From contig NZ_MJAK01000003.1 in assembly GCF_001742745.1 (NCBI RefSeq), forward strand, positions 1 through 64,000: a DNA stretch of 64,000 bases, in the 5' to 3' direction. Both the position numbers and the translations under genes were made by a program. Below the pieces are notes generated by a model, which saw only the letters and a list, made by a program, of their open reading frames with translations, did not search any database and was not told the DNA's origin. Each line of letters opens with the position of its first letter. The stretch's first letter is position 1. Origin of the DNA: Curtobacterium sp. ER1/6 (GTDB taxonomy: Bacteria > Actinomycetota > Actinomycetes > Actinomycetales > Microbacteriaceae). Below are positions 43,084-51,070 of the stretch, piece after piece.

Positions 43084-44445
43084 TCAGAACGCGCGGTCGA
43101 GCTCGCGCTCGCGGACGGACTGCGTCAGCGAGAACGCGACGCGCAGCGCTTCGCGCAGGTGCTCCGCGTCTGCGCCGAGCACCGTGGTGAAGCCGAGCCG
43201 GGATGCCTCGCTCGCGCGCTGCTTCGCTCCGGTCGCCGGGCGGATCTCGCCCGCGAGGCTGATCTCGCCGACGGCCGCGAGCGTGTGCGGGTACGGGCGG
43301 TCACGGGCGGCGCTCGCCAGGGCCAGCGCGATCGCGAGGTCGGCGCCCGGCTCCGTGAGCTTCATGCCGCCGACCGTCGAGACGTAGACGTCGGCGTCGG
43401 AGAGCTTCAGCCCCGCCCGACGTTCGAGGACCGCGAGCAGCATCGCCACGCGCGACGCGTCCACCCCGTTCACGACCCGTCGCGGCTGCGGCGCCGAGCT
43501 CGGTACGACGAGCGCCTGCACCTCGACCGGCAGTGCGCGCCGACCCTCGAGGGCCACGGTCACGCAGGTCCCGGACACGGGCGTGCCGTTCCGTGACATG
43601 AAGAGCCCGCTCGGGTCGGGGACCTCGTGGATGCCGTCGCCGGCCATGTCGAAGCAGCCGACCTCGTCCGTCGGGCCGAACCGGTTCTTCAGCGCCCGGA
43701 CGAACCGCAGGGCCGTCTGCCGGTCGCCCTCGAAGTGGCAGACCACGTCGACGAGGTGTTCGAGCAGTCGCGGTCCGGCGATCGTGCCGTCCTTCGTGAC
43801 GTGCCCGACGATCAGGACCGGGAGGCCCCGCTCCTTCGCCACGCGGATCAGGGTCGAGGCGACCTCGCGCACCTGCGACGTGCCGCCCGCGATGCCGTCG
43901 ATCGTGCTCGACGAGATCGTCTGCACGGAGTCGGCGATCACGAGGTCGGGCTGTACCTGGTCGATCTGGCCGAGGATGACACCGAGGTCGACCTCGCTCG
44001 CCAGGTAGAGCTGGTCGTGCATGGCGTTCGTGCGCTCGGCACGGAGCCGGACCTGGTCGACGGACTCCTCCGCGCTGACGTAGAGGACGCGCTTACCGGT
44101 CGCCGCCGCGCGTGAGGCGACCTCGAGCAGCAGCGTCGACTTGCCGACGCCCGGCTCACCGGAGAGCAGCACGGCAGCCCCGGGGACGATCCCGCCGCCG
44201 AGCACGCGGTCGAACTCACCGATGCCGGTGTTCCACCGCTGCACCGCGGTGCCGCGTGCCTCGGTGATGGGGCGGGCCACACGCGTGCCGGCGACGGCGA
44301 CCGGAGCGGTGCCGCGGGAGCTGGTGGCAGCGGCGGTCGTGTCCTCGACGGTGCCCCACGCCTGGCACTCGCCGCAGCGGCCGACCCACTTGATGCTGGT
44401 CCACCCGCACTCGGTGCAGCGGTAGAGGGACTGGGTGCGCGCCAT
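43084..44445 (-). CDS. radA: DNA repair protein RadA
   Basis: A 453-residue DnaB-like branch-migration helicase for recombination intermediates. The N-terminal zinc finger is CTEC...CGEC (Cys10/13/24/27), Walker A is GEPGVGKST, and the RadA-specific KNRFG motif is at about residue 254. A C-terminal Lon-protease-like domain with GMKLTEPGADLAIALAL follows. Length is typical. ATG 44445 has TAGCCT exactly 6 nt upstream. Confidence 0.96.
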   Translation of the reverse strand: MARTQSLYRCTECGWTSIKWVGRCGECQAWGTVEDTTAAATSSRGTAPVAVAGTRVARPITEARGTAVQRWNTGIGEFDRVLGGGIVPGAAVLLSGEPGVGKSTLLLEVASRAAATGKRVLYVSAEESVDQVRLRAERTNAMHDQLYLASEVDLGVILGQIDQVQPDLVIADSVQTISSSTIDGIAGGTSQVREVASTLIRVAKERGLPVLIVGHVTKDGTIAGPRLLEHLVDVVCHFEGDRQTALRFVRALKNRFGPTDEVGCFDMAGDGIHEVPDPSGLFMSRNGTPVSGTCVTVALEGRRALPVEVQALVVPSSAPQPRRVVNGVDASRVAMLLAVLERRAGLKLSDADVYVSTVGGMKLTEPGADLAIALALASAARDRPYPHTLAAVGEISLAGEIRPATGAKQRASEASRLGFTTVLGADAEHLREALRVAFSLTQSVRERELDRAF

Positions 44446-44451
44446 GGATCG

Positions 44452-44457
44452 AGGCTA
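44452..44457 (-). promoter_or_regulatory. -10 hexamer of radA
   Basis: TAGCCT on the minus strand exactly 6 nt before ATG 44445, within the end of the upstream SGNH gene. Confidence 0.5.
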
Positions 44458-45594
44458 TGCCGCTCCGCCGACACCACCGTGCTGCCCGTCCGGCTCGGCG
44501 CGGTGTGCGGGGGCGTGCGGTCGGTCGTGGCCGGTGCCGGTGCCGGTGCCGGGTCCGTCGGTGTCGGGTGCTGGAGCGCCCTGCGCCTGCACGTGCTTGT
44601 TCTCGTGCGGCTGCTCGTGCTCGTGTTCGTCGTCGTTGTGGTTGCGCTCGTGCTCGGGCTCGCCGCTCCGCACTGGAAGCGGGATCGAGCCGGTCACGCG
44701 GTGGCGCAGACGCTCGACCCGACTCGGACGCTCGCCGTGCTCGAGCTCCTCCGCGTGCTCGGTGTCCTGCTCCGCCCGTGCGCTCGCGACGGCGCCGGCC
44801 TCGCTACCGAGGTCCTCGGCCTCGCGAGCGGACAGGTAGTGCCGGATCGCGGCCACCGTGTCGACCCGCGCGTCGACCGCCGGCTCGAAGGCGCTCGCCC
44901 AGATCTCGTACCCCCGGTCGTTCGGGTGGAACAGGTCGCCGTAGCTGTTGAAGAAGGTCCGCCGCAGCCCGACGCGCTTCGTGATGACGTGCAGCGGGGC
45001 CACCGTCAGCCCGAACTCACCCGCGACGCGGTGCACGATCTCGTTGGCGACCGCGACCTTGCGCTCCCGGTCCGGCACGAACATGCACGGCAGCTCGGCC
45101 ACGATCGCGTGCGAGGGCACGGCCCCGTAGATCGCGCGGATGTTCCGCTCGAACTTGTCCGGGTGGAAGTCGGCGATGTCGTTCGCCCCGATCGAAACCG
45201 TGCACACGTCCGGCGTGTACTTGCGGAGCTTCGGGAGCTGGTCCTGCTTCGCGCCCCACGTCGTCGACCCCGAGATGCTGAGGTTCACCACGCGGACCGA
45301 CATGCGCGACCGGTGCCGGATCCGCCGCGCCAGGAGCCCGACGTACCCGCGACCGGGGGCGGTGGCGCCGACCCCCTGTGCCGCGGAGTCGCCGATCGCC
45401 AGGTAGGTCAGCTGCCCCTCGTGCTGCAGGCGCTCCCGCCACCAGTCGGCGTGCACGGGCAGCATGTCGACCACGCGCTGCGAGGCCGCTCGTTGCCCGC
45501 GGATCCCGGCCCTGGCGCCGAACGCCCCGCCGCCGACGACGGCCAGGCCACCGATGACGGACGTGAGCAATGCGACGAGGGTGCGGGTTCTCAT
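44455..45594 (-). CDS. SGNH/GDSL hydrolase with His-rich C-terminal tail
   Basis: A 379-residue esterase. After a short signal or anchor (about residues 4-25) the SGNH blocks are IGDSAAQG (Ser), VNLSISGSTTWG (Gly), SIGANDIADF (Asn) and DLFHPNDRGYE (Asp/His). The last 110 residues are low complexity. They include a region rich in His, Glu and Asn (EPEHERNHNDDEHEHEQPH) and a Gly/Thr-Pro end, and could bind metal. ATG 45594 has TACGGT 7 nt upstream. Confidence 0.88.
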   Translation of the reverse strand: MRTRTLVALLTSVIGGLAVVGGGAFGARAGIRGQRAASQRVVDMLPVHADWWRERLQHEGQLTYLAIGDSAAQGVGATAPGRGYVGLLARRIRHRSRMSVRVVNLSISGSTTWGAKQDQLPKLRKYTPDVCTVSIGANDIADFHPDKFERNIRAIYGAVPSHAIVAELPCMFVPDRERKVAVANEIVHRVAGEFGLTVAPLHVITKRVGLRRTFFNSYGDLFHPNDRGYEIWASAFEPAVDARVDTVAAIRHYLSAREAEDLGSEAGAVASARAEQDTEHAEELEHGERPSRVERLRHRVTGSIPLPVRSGEPEHERNHNDDEHEHEQPHENKHVQAQGAPAPDTDGPGTGTGTGHDRPHAPAHRAEPDGQHGGVGGAA

Positions 45595-45601
45595 GCCGGA
45601 G

Positions 45602-45607
45602 ACCGTA
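45602..45607 (-). promoter_or_regulatory. -10 hexamer of the SGNH gene
   Basis: TACGGT on the minus strand 7 nt before ATG 45594. Confidence 0.5.
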
Positions 45608-45722
45608 CGCGGGCTGCCTCGTCGGTGACCCTGCTGTGCCTGATGGGTGAGCGGGGATCTGGATCGGACCGCCTGTGGAGGGGAGGCGACCTGCGGTGGT
45701 CGAGCGGGCCTCCCGGATCGTG

Positions 45723-45728
45723 TAAGAT
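45723..45728 (+). promoter_or_regulatory. -10 hexamer of tRNA-Ser
   Basis: TAAGAT 7 nt before the tRNA 5' end. Confidence 0.6.
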
Positions 45729-45735
45729 CTTTCCC

Positions 45736-45825
45736 GGTACCGTGTCCGAGCGGCCGAAGGATCATGTCTCGAAAACATGTGTGGGGGCAACTCCACCGTG
45801 GGTTCAAATCCCACCGGTACCGCCA
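45736..45825 (+). tRNA. tRNA-Ser (CGA)
   Basis: A 90-nt cloverleaf with a long variable arm, as in all serine tRNAs. Acceptor GGTACCG, anticodon stem CATGT/ACATG with loop CTCGAAA (CGA), T-arm GTGGGTTCAAATCCCAC. Discriminator G with encoded CCA. The accessory island begins directly after it. Confidence 0.96.
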
Positions 45826-45827
45826 CA

Positions 45828-45855
45828 GAAAACCCCCGTTCGCGCGGGGGTTTTC
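45828..45855 (+). terminator. Intrinsic terminator of tRNA-Ser
   Basis: GAAAACCCCCG, loop TTCGCG, CGGGGGTTTTC followed by TTG; a strong stem with a T-tail. Confidence 0.9.
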
Positions 45856-45858
45856 TTG

Positions 45859-46234
45859 TTTTGGCGAGTGCCTGTGATGCGTCTTTGGTGCAAATCTCGC
45901 TCAGGGCGTCCCGCGCCGGACAGTCGAAGTCTCTTCGAACTCATGCTGGAGTCAGCCCGGTGCGTTGAGCACGCGGGCAGCCCAGTCCGAGGCTTCACAC
46001 CTCTACTCCCGCGGTGAGGGAGATCGAGCTGATCACGACGTTGCGCTGTGCAAGCTTTAGATCTGCGCCTAGATCCGTGGTGTCGACGGCCCGCAGCGGA
46101 GTCCAGGACTACAACCTCGCAGCCATCGGCGCCCGTGGCACTGAGGTATGCCCAGTCCGACGCGCATCCGCAGTGGGCGAAGTCGGCTGTAGCCGCTAGC
46201 TTGTGACAAGCGCTCATGTCATAGGGAGGGACGC
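45859..46234. other. Gene-free left edge of the accessory island
   Basis: About 375 bp without a convincing gene between the tRNA-Ser terminator and the cyclase. GC falls along it. No duplicate of the tRNA 3' end and no integrase remnant could be seen. It ends with the operator-like palindrome at 46199. Confidence 0.5.
46199..46211. promoter_or_regulatory. 13-bp palindrome upstream of the Pycsar operon
   Basis: GCTTGTGACAAGC, a perfect inverted repeat 24 bp before the GTG start and just before the AGGGAGGG ribosome-binding site. Possible operator. Confidence 0.45.
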
Positions 46235-47188
46235 GTGCTGAAACTAGGAAACTTGCTTTCCGATGTAGCCGACCGCACATCGGAGAAACTCTCGCACGAG
46301 CCAAAGGTTGAACTCAAGGATGGATCATTCGATCCGGCGAAGTTGCCCATCGACGCAGCAACGTGGCACTTCCTTAGCGACGTCGTAGCGGTTGTGTTTG
46401 ACATGAGGGGCTCGACCCAATTGGAGAAGGGTCGCTCTGCTGCAAGCACCGCCAGCATCTACGACGCAGGCGTTGGAAGCGTTGCAAGGATTCTGAGAGA
46501 GTTTGACGTGGATTTTGTAGACATCCAGGGAGATGGCGGCTTTGGTCTCTTCTGGGGCGAGCGGCGATATGAACGTGCCATGTGCGCCGCGATCACGACT
46601 CGGTCCTACTCGGACGAGTTCACCGCCCAGATCGAGGCAAAGTGGAAAACCGCTCCTTCGACTGGATTCAAGGTGGCAGTTGCAAGTTCCTCCATCATGG
46701 CAAAGCGTGTTGGCATACCGAGGCACCTTGATCTTCAAGAGCCGGTATGGGCAGGCCATGCCGTCAATTACGCCGCAAAAGCCGCACAGCAAACCGACCC
46801 CCGAAACCTCGTCATAACGGCAAGTGTCTGGGATGAGATACAATCGAACGATTATCTCAGCTTCTCATGTGGGTGCGACGGGAATGGGAACCACACGGGT
46901 CTGAGTGTTCTTTGGGAAGACGTGGAGCTGGACAAAATCCCAGACGAAGAGCGGTTCGGTCAGTCGTTATCCAGCCCTTGGTGCAGTGTTCATGGCGACG
47001 AATTCTGCCACGCTATCCTCAAGGGTGATAGGTACCGGCCTGACGTACCCGAAGGCTTGAGAAGCGAGCGCAATCTCCGAGGCAGCTACAGTCCCACGCT
47101 CGTTACTCTTGCTCGTCGACGGGCCGAAATTCGCCGCCAGTTCTCTGCTGATTCGTCCATCACAACAGCAAGGGGCGGGGAACGTTGA
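46235..47188 (+). CDS. pycC: Class III nucleotide cyclase, candidate Pycsar pyrimidine cyclase (PycC)
   Basis: A 317-residue cyclase-fold protein. Strand-1 sequence VVFDMRGST gives metal-binding Asp56, and the hairpin DIQGDGGFGLFWG gives Asp100. The 44-residue spacing is the same as between the two catalytic Asp residues of class III adenylate cyclases. AVNYAAKAAQQ (about residue 173) is the dimer-interface helix. The C-terminal extension has clustered Cys and His (SFSCGCDGNGN, WCSVHGDEFCHAIL). With the overlapping membrane effector, this matches Pycsar cyclases that make cCMP or cUMP on phage infection. Which nucleotide is made cannot be told from sequence. GTG 46235 follows AGGGAGGG. Codon use is less GC-biased than in core genes, as expected for an acquired defence gene. 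Confidence 0.82.
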   Translation: MLKLGNLLSDVADRTSEKLSHEPKVELKDGSFDPAKLPIDAATWHFLSDVVAVVFDMRGSTQLEKGRSAASTASIYDAGVGSVARILREFDVDFVDIQGDGGFGLFWGERRYERAMCAAITTRSYSDEFTAQIEAKWKTAPSTGFKVAVASSSIMAKRVGIPRHLDLQEPVWAGHAVNYAAKAAQQTDPRNLVITASVWDEIQSNDYLSFSCGCDGNGNHTGLSVLWEDVELDKIPDEERFGQSLSSPWCSVHGDEFCHAILKGDRYRPDVPEGLRSERNLRGSYSPTLVTLARRRAEIRRQFSADSSITTARGGER

Positions 47189-47694
47189 GCCGGTCCAGAC
47201 TGTCCAAGCGTGCCGCAGAGCAAGCCGCGATAGTACTTCTTGAGACACGTGAGGAGCTAGTCCGCGCTGACTCTAAGGCGTCCTTGCTGCTCGCAGCTAC
47301 AGGCGTAGCCGTCGGAGCTGTCTCGACGGCGATTCTTGCCGGGTCTTGGTCACCCAATTCACTCACCTTTCTCGGAGCGCACCTGTGGTGGACCGGCGTG
47401 GTTGCAGCTTCGGTCGGTATCGCCGCTCTTGGGTACTCGGTGTTTCCGCGAACGAAGCGCTCTGGCCCTGCTGAAGGTCCGATTTTCGGCTACTATGCGG
47501 ATATGGCGAATATAACTTCGGACGAACTGGCGAGCCTCATTCGGGCTGCGGGCAAGAATCTGGATGACCGGTTGGTAGACCAGCTCGGACAGATTTCGAA
47601 GATTGTGGTGCGAAATTATAGAGGAGTTCGTTTGGCTTTGTGGTCCCTCGCCATTGCTGCTCTTTTGTGTGCAATATCCACAGTGGTCGGCTAG
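47185..47694 (+). CDS. pycTM: Pycsar membrane effector (PycTM-like)
   Basis: A 169-residue membrane protein overlapping the cyclase by four bases (TTGA; TTG start), so the two are made together. Opening LLETREELVRADSKASLLLAATG is, in segments, the hallmark of the Pycsar effector family, followed by TM1 (about residues 33-52) and TM2 (62-86). A cytoplasmic linker with GPIFGYYADMANI and LDDRLVDQLGQISKIVVRNYRG leads to a final helix (148-168). The model is that cyclic pyrimidine nucleotide triggers membrane damage and abortive infection. The cyclic-nucleotide contact site is not visible by eye. Confidence 0.85.
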   Translation: MSRSRLSKRAAEQAAIVLLETREELVRADSKASLLLAATGVAVGAVSTAILAGSWSPNSLTFLGAHLWWTGVVAASVGIAALGYSVFPRTKRSGPAEGPIFGYYADMANITSDELASLIRAAGKNLDDRLVDQLGQISKIVVRNYRGVRLALWSLAIAALLCAISTVVG

Positions 47695-48103
47695 TGGATC
47701 GTCCAGCCTGTGTCGGCAGCTGGCGGCTGGCAGCTGGCAGGCCCTCAATTGCCAGAACTGAAATAGGAGGGCATATCGGTGTTCCCTCGTGAGCTGAGGG
47801 GAGGCGGGGTTGGGAGCCGCAGAGTAGCAACCGTCCGAACGAAGAACCGCTCGACCCCTGCGCAGGAAAGTTGCGATAAGGGCCATTAACGTCGATGCGA
47901 GTCGCGCCCCTTGAAGTGGCTGGAGGCTGCATCTGTATGAACCACCCGTCTGATGCTCCGATCCAACGGAGGCCGTCCTCGCTGAACCTTGGCGCTCCAT
48001 CTCGGTGAGGGATCGGCGTGCGGACGGTACGCGATTCATTTTGTGGCGCTTCCCAGCCCGCAGATCGTCCCGTTCGGGCGCTCTGCGGACGCGGTGGACC
48101 CGT
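47695..48103. other. Gene-free stretch between Pycsar and the DUF262 gene
   Basis: About 410 bp. A short open frame with AGGAGGG upstream (GTG near 47779, about 36 codons) has no recognisable features. GGCAGCTGGC is repeated near 47713-47740. I see no clear gene or RNA. Confidence 0.4.
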
Positions 48104-49807
48104 TCAGCTTCCGGTGACTTCGCCGGCTTCCGCCTCGTAGGACTGCAACCCCCACGCGTCGTAGAGCGTCTCGGTGAGCTTCTGCTGTCGCTGCTTCACG
48201 ATGTCGAGGTTCCAGTCGGTCTCCTGGATCACTTGTGAGGTGAGCTGGAAGATCGCGGAACCCTTGAAGTACTTCGAGGCCTTCACGTCGAAGGCGTAGT
48301 TCTTCACCTGCGCGTTCTTGCGGCCGTTCAGCAAGAGCAGGTTGCCGAGACGGTTGGTCCACGTCTCGCGGGCTTCCTCGTCGAATCGCTCGAGCCAGTA
48401 GTCGACAGTCGGTGTCTGCGGCAGCACATGCTCGATCTGGATCAGCGGCTCATTGTATTCGACGGCGCCATCGGTGGTCAGCATCTCGTCAAGGCGCAGG
48501 AGGACATAACGCGCGCGCCTCTTCTGCATGTTGTAGATGTCCCCGTTGATCGCGTGCCGCGTCTCCGCGATCTCTCCTGCGGAGAGCTCGAAGGAAGGCG
48601 CGTCGAGCCCTTGTCCTTCCTTAAGCTCGGTGAGCAGGTCAAGGTACCGGCCGATACGAGGCGTTGTGTAGATGCCTCGGACGAGAAAGCTGGCAGCGAG
48701 CGTCTCGAGCTTCGCGAAGAACTTGGTGAGGAACGCAGCGTCGTCGCCGTGGTTGTAGAGCGCCCAAATCGCGGTCGGCCGCCAGTCTCTGTTGTCGATG
48801 CGTGAGAACCGCTTCAACCACCGGTTCACCGGCTGCCACTCGCTGTCGTCGGGGAAGTCGGCATGGACGGTGCGCAGGAACGCGTCGGCGTACGGCACGA
48901 GCATCTTCTCGACGAACTCGGCTGCTTTGCCCTTCTTCAAGTACTTGTTGAGGACTTGCTCGGGGAATTCCTGCAGCAGTTCGTGGCGGGCACGCTGGGC
49001 GGTCTCGACCGTACGCATGTCGCGGAAGAGTTCGGTGAAGTCGTCCGCGCCAAGTTCCTCTTCTTTGTCCTCCCAGCTCTCCGCGAGAGGCGAATGCGCG
49101 GGCAACTCGCCGATCACCATCGACTTGAAGATGTCTGCGGGCGAAAGGTCGAGGCCGCGTGAGTTCATGACGGAGAAGATCCGGTGGGCGCTCGACAGGC
49201 TTGGCGTGGTGACGATCACGAGGAACGTCTTCGTCAGAAGGAAGGTCGCGAGCGCCTGACGCTTCTCCGTCGACCACGAGGAGAGCCGCGTATAAAGGGC
49301 GTTCACGTTGTCGCGAACCGCCAGCTTCGGCTCCAGATCCGCAATCGCTTTGCTCGCGGTCGTGAGTTCTGCGATTTTCCCGGTTTCTTGGATGTAGACA
49401 CGGAAGAAGTCCGAGATGTCTTTGCGTACAGCGAGCCGCGCCTTCGGCGGAATGTTTCGGATGGTGGAGCCAGGCTCGTAAACGAGATCGCCGAGCTCCC
49501 GGCTCTCCTTGTCGTCCTCGGCGAGGTCGCGGAGCACGGCGAACAGCACCGTCAACGTCGTCAGGCGCTGCTGCCCGTCCACGACGTCATATGTGGTGCG
49601 GTCGCGCTCGATCAGTACGAGCGACCCGAGGAAGTACTCATCGCCTGCACCTCGATTCAGGCTCTCCTCAAGGTCTTCCAGCAGCTGGACGGCTTGCTCC
49701 ACGCCCCAGCGGTACGGCCGCTGATAGTCGGGGATGGAGAAGTTGTAGTCGTCCGAGAAAACCTTGTCGAGAGATTGCTCAGCCGCGTGGAGCCCGGTCA
49801 TCGCCAT
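48104..49807 (-). CDS. DUF262/DUF1524 protein, GmrSD-like putative modification-dependent nuclease
   Basis: A 567-residue protein that fuses both halves of the GmrSD system. The N-terminal DUF262 (ParB-like NTPase) has IPDYQRPYRW (25-34) and VVDGQQRLTTL (76-86); the C-terminal DUF1524 HNH-type nuclease has IEHVLPQTP (from about 458) and NRLGNLLLL (about 485). Relatives such as GmrSD and BrxU cut DNA with modified bases, so a phage-defence role is likely but unproven. ATG 49807 is preferred over GTG 49837 because TACGCT lies exactly 6 nt upstream. It is on the opposite strand to Pycsar. Confidence 0.88.
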   Translation of the reverse strand: MAMTGLHAAEQSLDKVFSDDYNFSIPDYQRPYRWGVEQAVQLLEDLEESLNRGAGDEYFLGSLVLIERDRTTYDVVDGQQRLTTLTVLFAVLRDLAEDDKESRELGDLVYEPGSTIRNIPPKARLAVRKDISDFFRVYIQETGKIAELTTASKAIADLEPKLAVRDNVNALYTRLSSWSTEKRQALATFLLTKTFLVIVTTPSLSSAHRIFSVMNSRGLDLSPADIFKSMVIGELPAHSPLAESWEDKEEELGADDFTELFRDMRTVETAQRARHELLQEFPEQVLNKYLKKGKAAEFVEKMLVPYADAFLRTVHADFPDDSEWQPVNRWLKRFSRIDNRDWRPTAIWALYNHGDDAAFLTKFFAKLETLAASFLVRGIYTTPRIGRYLDLLTELKEGQGLDAPSFELSAGEIAETRHAINGDIYNMQKRRARYVLLRLDEMLTTDGAVEYNEPLIQIEHVLPQTPTVDYWLERFDEEARETWTNRLGNLLLLNGRKNAQVKNYAFDVKASKYFKGSAIFQLTSQVIQETDWNLDIVKQRQQKLTETLYDAWGLQSYEAEAGEVTGS

Positions 49808-49813
49808 TCGTCG

Positions 49814-49819
49814 AGCGTA
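49814..49819 (-). promoter_or_regulatory. -10 hexamer of the DUF262/DUF1524 gene
   Basis: TACGCT (in TTTGTATACGCT) exactly 6 nt before ATG 49807; decides the start. Confidence 0.55.
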
Positions 49820-50266
49820 TACAAACGGCCGCTGCACGACAGGCCCCCGATCGGTGGGCGGCGGGCTGGGCTGGTGCCCATGACCTGGTTTCCTTCGAGG
49901 CCTCTAGGCAGGCGAGAACGTCGCCCACAGCCGACAGCGCGACTTGCGCGAGCACGGTCCCTCACCTGCACGATGACCGATTGCTGACCGGGCAGGGTCC
50001 CCGGTCGCTCGGGACGTGGAGGATGACGCGGGCGCTGTATGGCACGGGGCGCTGCGTCGTGCCGTCGTGCCGTCGTGCTTCCCCGTCAGCCGCGCACCGT
50101 GTTCGGCTTCGCACTTCCCGGGCCGGGCCGGGCCGGCCCGGGAGTGAGTGGACGAAGTGAACACTCACGGCTGATTGGGACCAGTACAGGATCGCCCTAG
50201 GGACGCCCCACGACACAGAGCGCCGCGAAAGGACGACAGCGCGCGGAGCTGCTCTTGTCCTTGCCC
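49820..50266. other. Gene-free intergenic stretch
   Basis: About 450 bp between divergent genes. It is mixed high- and medium-GC, with a GC-only run (GGGCCGGGCCGGGCCGG, near 50118-50140) and no convincing gene. It may hold remnants of older insertions. Confidence 0.4.
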
Positions 50267-50272
50267 TAGGTT
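50267..50272 (+). promoter_or_regulatory. -10 hexamer of the hypothetical gene
   Basis: TAGGTT exactly 6 nt before ATG 50279; leaderless. Confidence 0.5.
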
Positions 50273-50278
50273 GCGTTC

Positions 50279-50776
50279 ATGACTAAGAACATCAGAGAAG
50301 TGCACGCCATCACGTACGAGGGCTTTGTGAACGAGGCGATCAACGTCGGCCCAGACGACGAATCGCTCGATCAGATCATCCGACGTCTTGAGACTTACGG
50401 GGTCAGCGTTGAAGGGGAGTGGCGCGTTTACTGGCCCACGTCGGGTCCCTGGTTCGTCGCTGATCGCCTCTCTGAGCGTGCAGCGCGCGTTGTCGAGAGA
50501 CTCTTGAACGATCAACGCTTCATGCCTAGCGTGTCCACCGGCTGGCACCACGAACCGGTTGACGGCGCGAGGGCAGTCGCCTCTCTGACAGATCGGCAAG
50601 TTGGCCCTGACTGGCGTCATGGCACGGACCTCACAGCATCGTCCGACCGCCAGACAGACGGCTGGGTCCGAGTGTGGATGCGGTTCAGTTCGGAGGCCCG
50701 TATTAATCGTGCAAGTTCGAACCTCGAACAGGCTCCTGCAGGCGTGCGGACCGTCTTCGTCGAGTCTGTCGACTGA
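50279..50776 (+). CDS. Hypothetical island protein, function unknown
   Basis: A 165-residue soluble protein with no signal peptide or membrane segment. It seems to be alpha/beta with an N-terminal helix (DESLDQIIRRLETYG), a WRVYWPTSGPWFVAD region and a C-terminal strand-rich part ending RTVFVESVD. I do not recognise a family. The leaderless promoter and intact frame make it a real gene. Context suggests a defence or regulatory role, but nothing in the sequence proves it. Confidence 0.65.
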   Translation: MTKNIREVHAITYEGFVNEAINVGPDDESLDQIIRRLETYGVSVEGEWRVYWPTSGPWFVADRLSERAARVVERLLNDQRFMPSVSTGWHHEPVDGARAVASLTDRQVGPDWRHGTDLTASSDRQTDGWVRVWMRFSSEARINRASSNLEQAPAGVRTVFVESVD

Positions 50777-51058
50777 GGTGTCGGGCTTGGCCGTGCTGTC
50801 CCCCGACCGGCCTTGAACTCGACGCGTCCTCGGACCGGACAAGTGCCGCCTCTACCGCGTCCGGTGAGCAACCGGGCACCGGACGGCCCCCATCACCGGC
50901 CAGTTGAACAGCCTTGCGTTTGACGTCATTGCAGTCCCGCCGCGGAGCGGCAGAGGACGGTACCCGTCGCCGCTATCGCCGCCATCGCACGTGCGACCGC
51001 GCGAAAGCGCGCAGTGGGCAAACGTCGGTAGCGCTGGGGATAAGCTCACGCGCCACGC

Positions 51059-51064
51059 TAGAGT
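51059..51064 (+). promoter_or_regulatory. -10 hexamer of the HEPN-candidate gene
   Basis: TAGAGT exactly 6 nt before GTG 51071. Confidence 0.5.
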
Positions 51065-51070
51065 GCCTAT

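Noticed and set aside
47779-47890. Short open frame with ribosome-binding site between Pycsar and DUF262
   Set aside because: About 36 basic codons, no conserved features and a single weak signal; not enough to call.
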